The notes under the pieces are model-generated. The model was not told where the DNA came from and did no database searches. It worked only from the letters and a program-made list of their open reading frames with translations. Of a stretch of 30,543 bases of DNA, positions 26,361-30,543 are shown in pieces. Positions within the stretch are counted from its first letter, which is position 1. Every line of letters starts with the position of its first letter. The stretch covers positions 1 to 30,543 of the forward strand of contig DAOULV010000014.1 in assembly GCA_034416335.1 (NCBI GenBank), read 5' to 3'. Origin of the DNA: MGML01 sp034416335 (GTDB lineage: Bacteria; Chloroflexota; Dehalococcoidia; Dehalococcoidales; UBA2162). The translations under genes were made by a program, and so were the position numbers.

Positions 26361-26933
26361 CTAATTCTTCCCTTCCGCTTGCTTGAAGATATTCCTGACC
26401 TCACCGGCAGCCCATAACGAACGCGGCAGGAGCTTTATCTTCCCTTTTAAGAACATTTTAAGTCCCAAACCTGCTTGCCTTAGCAGTCCGCTTGTGCCCT
26501 CGGTTCTGAGAGTGTAGTCGACAATCATCTCCAATTCATGTATTCTTCCGTGTCTCTTGATTGAAGAGAGAAAGGCGGAATGGAAGACGGGGACATCTTT
26601 TTGCGCTGGATTCATTTCTTCACGCTGTGACATCTGCCTGAGAATGTCCATGATATGAGCAATATCAATACCGTTTGGACATCTGGTAGTGCAGGTTTCA
26701 CAGGAGGCGCATACCCAGATGGTGTCGCTTCGCAGGACTTTATCCTTCAAGCCTAACTGAATGCAACGCATCAGCTTGTGAGGCACTACGTCCATAGCGA
26801 AGGTTACCGGGCATCCGTTAGTGCATTTTTCACACTGGAAACAAGCGGAGATGTTTTCTCCGCTCAGTTCCTTTACCTTGTTGTGCCATATTGGACTCGG
26901 CACTATAGTCTGTGGCACCTCTTCGACACTCAT
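26361..26933 (-). CDS. hdrC: Heterodisulfide reductase subunit C-like (2x[4Fe-4S])
   Basis: 190 aa. Two [4Fe-4S] motifs: C31/C34/C37/C41 (CFQCEKCTNGC) and C75/C78/C81/C85 (CASCETCTTRC). Helical C-terminus. Transfers electrons between HdrA and HdrB. First gene of the methyl-branch operon; the next gene starts 3 bp after its stop. No membrane helix, so a soluble complex. Confidence 0.92.
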   Translation of the reverse strand: MSVEEVPQTIVPSPIWHNKVKELSGENISACFQCEKCTNGCPVTFAMDVVPHKLMRCIQLGLKDKVLRSDTIWVCASCETCTTRCPNGIDIAHIMDILRQMSQREEMNPAQKDVPVFHSAFLSSIKRHGRIHELEMIVDYTLRTEGTSGLLRQAGLGLKMFLKGKIKLLPRSLWAAGEVRNIFKQAEGKN

Positions 26934-27000
26934 CTGCTCACTGCTCCGCCAAGACTACGAATATCTTAATATCGGTAAATTACATCAACATGGGGTATAA
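26934..27000 (-). promoter_or_regulatory. Candidate promoter of the hdr-mvhD-met operon
   Basis: On the minus strand TTGATG (26988-26983) and GATATT (26965-26960) are 17 bp apart, upstream of hdrC. The GATATT box is part of a tandem repeat GATATTAAGATATT. No long leader structure is obvious. All genes down to the receivers run on this strand with small gaps. Confidence 0.35.
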
Positions 27001-27558
27001 ATCCACTTTATAACACATTTAGTAACTCTATTGCAACACGAAATAGCGTGAGAAGTACACTCATGGTGATGGTATATCGCCCCAACGGATTAATTGAGTT
27101 TCTTCACGAAAAACGTCTCATATTTTCAGAAGAAGCCTTTTTAAATAGCCTTCGCCTGGCTTGCATAGAGTTACATCAATACATCAATATAGTATTAAAA
27201 CCCCCCGAAAAAACAAATAGCAATAATAATTAGACTAAAAGCAGTTAACAAGATACCTGATTCAGCCCGAAGACTTTACTGTCGATGAACTGTAACTTAA
27301 AATAAGGTTCGAGCGTGTTCTTTAGCCTTGGGTTGGACTGAATTTCCATCCAGGTTAAAGGTTATAATTAAGGTTCTGTCTATTGTCCACTTGGACCTAC
27401 CATTGCTGGGATTGAACTATCATTATCAACAACTGTTTCTTCACGTAGATGTTCGTTATTTATCCTAATTATTTAGAGATGTTCAAGGTAGGTAGGCTAT
27501 TAAAAGTTGATAAATTAATATCTCATATCCTTCTAATAATTCCTTTCTCATACGGTAA
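27001..27558. other. AT-rich intergenic region with the second 22-bp repeat copy
   Basis: About 560 bp with no supported gene. An open frame at 27048-27233 lacks a ribosome site and motif. It contains copy 2 of the 22-bp repeat (27372-27393) preceded by a TATAAT-like string at 27363. No tRNA or IS was recognised. Confidence 0.5.
27372..27393 (+). repeat. 22-bp exact direct repeat, copy 2
   Basis: Identical to 11904-11925 in the same orientation, about 15.4 kb apart. The flanks diverge quickly on the left and partly agree for about 8 bases on the right. It is noncoding in both places. Confidence 0.7.
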
Positions 27559-27624
27559 CATTGTGTCAGGAGATTATCGTATAATTATCGGTACGGAGGC
27601 AGAGAAGCGTCGGAACATAGAGGT

Positions 27625-28491
27625 ATATATGTAGGCACGTCGGGCTGGTCTTATCCAAGGGGTGAAGGAACATGGAAGGGTCACTTCTACCCTGCCGGGA
27701 AGATAAATGAACTGGAATACTTCAGCCAGTTTTTCAATACCGTAGAAGTAAACAGCTCTTTCTACCGTCCACCCAATCCGGAATACGCCCGTAACTGGGC
27801 GAAACGGACGCCCGACGATTTCCTGTTCACGGTCAAACTCTGGCAGAAGTTTACCCATCCCGGAATGTACAAGGAAGCAACCGGTCGGGACGCCGCGATA
27901 TCTCAGGACGACGTAGACCTTTTCCGCCGCAGTCTTGAGCCGCTGGCTGCCCTGAACAAGCTGGGCGCGCTGCTGGCTCAGTTCCCTCCCAGCTTCAAGA
28001 ACGATGATTTCGGGCGGCAGATGCTGCGTGCCGTTATCAACACCTTCGGCGAGTACCGACTGGCAGTGGAACTGAGGCATAAAAGCTGGACGAACGACGA
28101 GAATATCGCTGAGCTGCTCAGAGAAAGCAACACCTGCTGGGTAGAGATAGACGAGCCCAAGTTCTCCTCGTCCGTTGCAGCGGATGTTCCCCTGACCTCC
28201 GATATGGCCTATTTCCGTTTACACGGCCGGAACCGTGAGAACTGGTGGAAAGGCAATAACGAGACCCGCTACAAGTACCTGTATTCAGAGGAAGAACTGG
28301 AGGAACTCGCTGCAAAGATAAAAAAGGCTTCTACGGAAACAGAATTGATGTTCGCCCAGTTCAACAACCACTGGCAGGGATACGCTCCCCGCAACGCGAC
28401 AGACCTGAAAAAGCAACTCGGGCTGTCATTCGTGGAATTGCCGATTATGAAAGATTCCGCCGAAGAAGGCAGCCAGCAGCAGCTTTTATAA
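27625..28491 (+). CDS. DUF72 family protein with abnormal start
   Basis: The frame shows the full DUF72 hallmark VGTSGWSYP (from 27631), then WKGHFYPAG, VEVNSSFYRPP, FTVKLWQKFTHP, LAQFPPSF, AVELRHKSW, YFRLHGRN and FAQFNNHWQGYAP, about 285 aa. The first ATG in this frame is far inside, at 27865. Upstream the frame is open to 27559 but contains no ATG, GTG or TTG. An AGAGG site (27619-27623) with 5-bp spacing points to an ATG at 27629, whose next codon is TAG in the wrong frame. A one-base insertion there would give M-V-GTSG. So either a base is missing, or an ATA at 27625 serves as start. A TATAAT box at 27580-27585 lies upstream. The family is a TIM-barrel of unknown activity. Confidence 0.8.
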   Translation: MYVGTSGWSYPRGEGTWKGHFYPAGKINELEYFSQFFNTVEVNSSFYRPPNPEYARNWAKRTPDDFLFTVKLWQKFTHPGMYKEATGRDAAISQDDVDLFRRSLEPLAALNKLGALLAQFPPSFKNDDFGRQMLRAVINTFGEYRLAVELRHKSWTNDENIAELLRESNTCWVEIDEPKFSSSVAADVPLTSDMAYFRLHGRNRENWWKGNNETRYKYLYSEEELEELAAKIKKASTETELMFAQFNNHWQGYAPRNATDLKKQLGLSFVELPIMKDSAEEGSQQQLL

Positions 28492-28525
28492 CCGTTGGCA
28501 ACGGTATATTTCGCAGTGGTATAAT
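28491..28525 (+). promoter_or_regulatory. Promoter and palindrome upstream of nudC
   Basis: ACCGTTGGCAACGGT (28491-28505) is a perfect 6-bp inverted repeat that overlaps a possible -35 (TTGGCA, 28495-28500). The extended -10 TGGTATAAT is at 28517-28525 (19 bp spacer). The palindrome could be an operator or the end of the DUF72 transcript. Confidence 0.4.
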
Positions 28526-28562
28526 TGCCATTTAAGCGACTTTCCAAATACGTTGACAGAAA

Positions 28563-29411
28563 GTGATTGTGCCTATGATTGAAGGAGAAAGTATCTATAA
28601 ACGCTACGAACGTGGTTTTACCCTGGATTCTGAAATTACCGAACCGGCTTACTGGCTGGCGTTCAGTCGCGGCCGGATGATAATTTCTCCGGACGGTCTC
28701 CATCTCCCCTGTTTAAAAAGCCTTAATGAACTGGGTATTTCTCCCTTAAGAACACAGTACCTCGGCGTCCTTAACGGCAAACACTGCTTTTCGGCGGAAT
28801 TACCCCCGGATACGGAAACTCCCGAAGGGGTAGAATTTATGGACCTGATGAGGGCATATACCGTTTTTGATGAGGACATTTACCTCCTGGCCGGAAAAGC
28901 CACCCAGATTGTCGCCTGGGACCAGACGCACCAGTACTGCGGCAGGTGCGGGAACAGGACGGAATATGTTCCGGGTGAAAGGGGTAAAAAGTGTCCGGTC
29001 TGCGGCTTCTCAAGTTACCCCCGTCTTTCTCCTGCGACGATCACCGCAGTTATAAAAGGCAAACAGCTTCTCCTCACGCAGTACGCTGCTTTCAGGGGAC
29101 GCGGAATGCACACCATAATCGCCGGTTTCGTCGAACCCGGCGAAACACTCGAGGAATGTATACACCGGGAAGTATTCGAAGAGGTCGGCGTGCGGGTAAA
29201 AAACCTCCAGTATCTCTCCAGCCAGCCCTGGCCTTTCCCGAACTCCCTGATGATGGGCTTCCTGGCTGAATATGACAGTGGTGAAATCAAGGTTGATGAA
29301 AACGAAATCGCCCATGCCGACTGGTTCGACCTGGATAATCTCCCGGAGACGCCTCCGAAGCTGAGTATTGCCAGGAGGATTATCGACTGGGTTGTAGAAA
29401 ATTACTCATAG
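28563..29411 (+). CDS. nudC: NAD(P)H pyrophosphatase, NudC type
   Basis: 282 aa from GTG 28563; GTG 28569 and ATG 28575 are alternative starts and none has a clear ribosome site. The four zinc cysteines are in CGRCG and CPVCG. The Nudix box GFVEPGETLEECIHREVFEE then VGV fits GX5EX7REUXEEXGU. The NudC-specific SQPWPFPNSLM motif follows. It hydrolyses NADH to NMNH and AMP and removes NAD caps from RNA. The gene is separated from the DUF72 gene by 71 bp containing its own promoter. Confidence 0.93.
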   Translation: MIVPMIEGESIYKRYERGFTLDSEITEPAYWLAFSRGRMIISPDGLHLPCLKSLNELGISPLRTQYLGVLNGKHCFSAELPPDTETPEGVEFMDLMRAYTVFDEDIYLLAGKATQIVAWDQTHQYCGRCGNRTEYVPGERGKKCPVCGFSSYPRLSPATITAVIKGKQLLLTQYAAFRGRGMHTIIAGFVEPGETLEECIHREVFEEVGVRVKNLQYLSSQPWPFPNSLMMGFLAEYDSGEIKVDENEIAHADWFDLDNLPETPPKLSIARRIIDWVVENYS

Positions 29412-29451
29412 CCGGAATATTCTCCTTCATCGAAAAACAGGAGGAACAACT

Positions 29452-30543
29452 ATGAAGATTGCGGACCTGAAGACTTACAGGGTAAATAATCCCACAAACA
29501 AAGGCCTTCCTGAAAAATGGCTCTTCGTTAAACTTTTCACCGACCACGGGATAGAGGGCATCGGAGAGGTATACGGTGTCCCGTTCGATTTTCATATAGT
29601 CGAAGACCTGGTGAAATCGGTAGCCGACCGTTTCCTTATCGGTAAAGACCCATTCCAGATAGAAACATTCTGGCGTGGTGCTTACGCCAGCGGCTACGAC
29701 CAGCACCCCGACCTGACCAAGATGGCAATCATCAGCGGTCTTGAAACAGCCTGCTGGGATATAATCGGCAAGGAGCTGAACCAGCCGATTTACAACCTCC
29801 TCGGTGGAAAATACCACGAGAAGCTTCGAAGTTATACTTATCTCGGACCTAACCCGGATAAACCCGAGCAACGTAATACTCACCAGGACCCGATTGCCGC
29901 AGGCGACGCCGCGGCAGCCTACGTAAAGTGGGGATTCACTGCAATCAAGATAGACCCGGTTATGCTCGAAACTCCCCCACCTCCCGGCGGTTCTCCGGTG
30001 CAGATTTCACTCCACGTGCTGGAGAACACAGAAGCCGTTGTTAAAAGCATCCGTGAAGCTGTCGGTGATAAATGCGATATCCTTATCGGCACCCACGGTC
30101 AGATGACAACCTCCAGCGCCATCAGGCTGGCGAAACGACTGGAGAAGTACGACCCGATGTGGTTCGAGGAGCCAGTACCGCCGGAAAACCGCGACGAAAT
30201 GGCAAGAGTCGCCCGTCACACCAGCATACCCATAGCCACCGGCGAAAGACTGGCAACCAAGTATGAGTTCAGGGAACTGCTCGACAAAGGATCTGCTTCC
30301 ATCCTCCAGTTCGCCCTGGGTCGTGTCGGCGGTATTCTCGAAGCCAGGAAGATAGCCGGAATGGCGGAAGCCTATTACGCCCAGATAGCCCCGCACCTTT
30401 ACGCTGGTCCTGTCGAAGCCATGGCAAACATCCAGATAGACGTCTGCAGTCCCAACTTCCTCATTCAGGAGAGTATCAGGAGATGGGACGGTTTCCATGC
30501 CGACCTGCTGAAGAAACCGATACAGTGGGAAGAAGGGTACATC
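29452..30543 (+). CDS. Enolase-superfamily (mandelate racemase/galactonate dehydratase-like) enzyme, partial
   Basis: 364 codons to the window edge without a stop. The start ATG 29452 has an AGGAGG site 7 bp upstream. N-terminal capping domain with WLFVKLFTDHGIEGIGE and GLETACWDIIGKELNQPIYNLLGG. In the barrel are KIDP, WFEEPVPPEN and ATGERL, which supply two metal-binding glutamates, and a catalytic-type H in AQIAPH. The third metal-ligand position reads LIGTHGQ instead of the DCHGR of galactonate dehydratase, so an aspartate is replaced by glycine, though the histidine is kept. Sugar-acid dehydration is likely, but the substrate is not known. Only the C-terminal 20-40 residues should be missing. 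It follows nudC by 40 bp. Confidence 0.85.
   Translation, partial: MKIADLKTYRVNNPTNKGLPEKWLFVKLFTDHGIEGIGEVYGVPFDFHIVEDLVKSVADRFLIGKDPFQIETFWRGAYASGYDQHPDLTKMAIISGLETACWDIIGKELNQPIYNLLGGKYHEKLRSYTYLGPNPDKPEQRNTHQDPIAAGDAAAAYVKWGFTAIKIDPVMLETPPPPGGSPVQISLHVLENTEAVVKSIREAVGDKCDILIGTHGQMTTSSAIRLAKRLEKYDPMWFEEPVPPENRDEMARVARHTSIPIATGERLATKYEFRELLDKGSASILQFALGRVGGILEARKIAGMAEAYYAQIAPHLYAGPVEAMANIQIDVCSPNFLIQESIRRWDGFHADLLKKPIQWEEGYI

Noticed and set aside
27048..27233. Plus-strand open frame of 61 codons
   Set aside because: No ribosome site and no family signal; chance frame in AT-rich spacer.
27300..27400. tRNA-like folding near GGTTGGAC...TCCATCC
   Set aside because: Only a short hairpin; no cloverleaf, anticodon arm or conserved T-loop could be built.

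Overview
The window looks like a chromosomal piece from a strictly anaerobic bacterium, most likely a Dehalococcoidia-type member of the Chloroflexota. It has moderate GC, anaerobic CoA-ester chemistry, heterodisulfide-reductase (Hdr) modules and a Wood-Ljungdahl methylenetetrahydrofolate reductase. The lineage is an inference from gene content; there is no rRNA or marker gene here.

Left part (1-5528). Two uroporphyrinogen-decarboxylase-like (UroD) paralogs flank a DUF362 gene. The first paralog is broken at the window edge: its 5' third is on the minus strand, and a piece of the middle of a UroD gene is joined to it in inverted orientation near base 120. This looks like an inversion or an amplification/assembly chimera. 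A membrane cytochrome-b/Fe-S/CCG-domain protein follows. It resembles ETF:menaquinone oxidoreductase (HdrDE/DsrMK-like) and probably links acyl-CoA oxidation to the quinone pool.

Minus-strand CoA operon (11126 to 5647). Two subunits of the 2-hydroxyacyl-CoA dehydratase/class I benzoyl-CoA reductase family are followed by two ASKHA-type activators and a family III CoA-transferase. One activator appears to start at an ATT codon; the other lacks the usual GGQD motif. A divergent methylmalonyl-CoA-epimerase-like VOC protein (11360-11809) sits upstream.

AT-rich accessory pair (15661 to 12069). An unrecognised 258-aa protein and a 934-aa TPR-CHAT protease with an intact His/Cys pair are 11 bp apart behind a near-consensus promoter. 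This is the best candidate here for an undescribed (defence or signalling) system.

Minus-strand methyl-branch operon (26933 to 16570). The order is hdrC, hdrB, a giant hdrA, mvhD, metV, histidine kinase, metF and two receiver proteins, followed by a decayed third receiver. mvhD reads through an in-frame TGA as selenocysteine, and a plausible bacterial SECIS hairpin follows it. HdrA is 1488 residues: two HdrA units with a GltD/NfnB-like NAD(P)H-type flavoprotein module inserted in the first. The kinase carries the GGxxNPF quinone-sensing motif of RegB/PrrB, suggesting redox control of the operon it sits in.

Right part (27.2-30.5 kb, plus strand). An AT-rich spacer carries a 22-bp exact repeat of a sequence near 11.9 kb. 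Then come a DUF72 gene with an abnormal start, an NADH pyrophosphatase (nudC) and an enolase-superfamily dehydratase cut by the window end. No rRNA, tRNA, CRISPR array or complete insertion sequence was seen.
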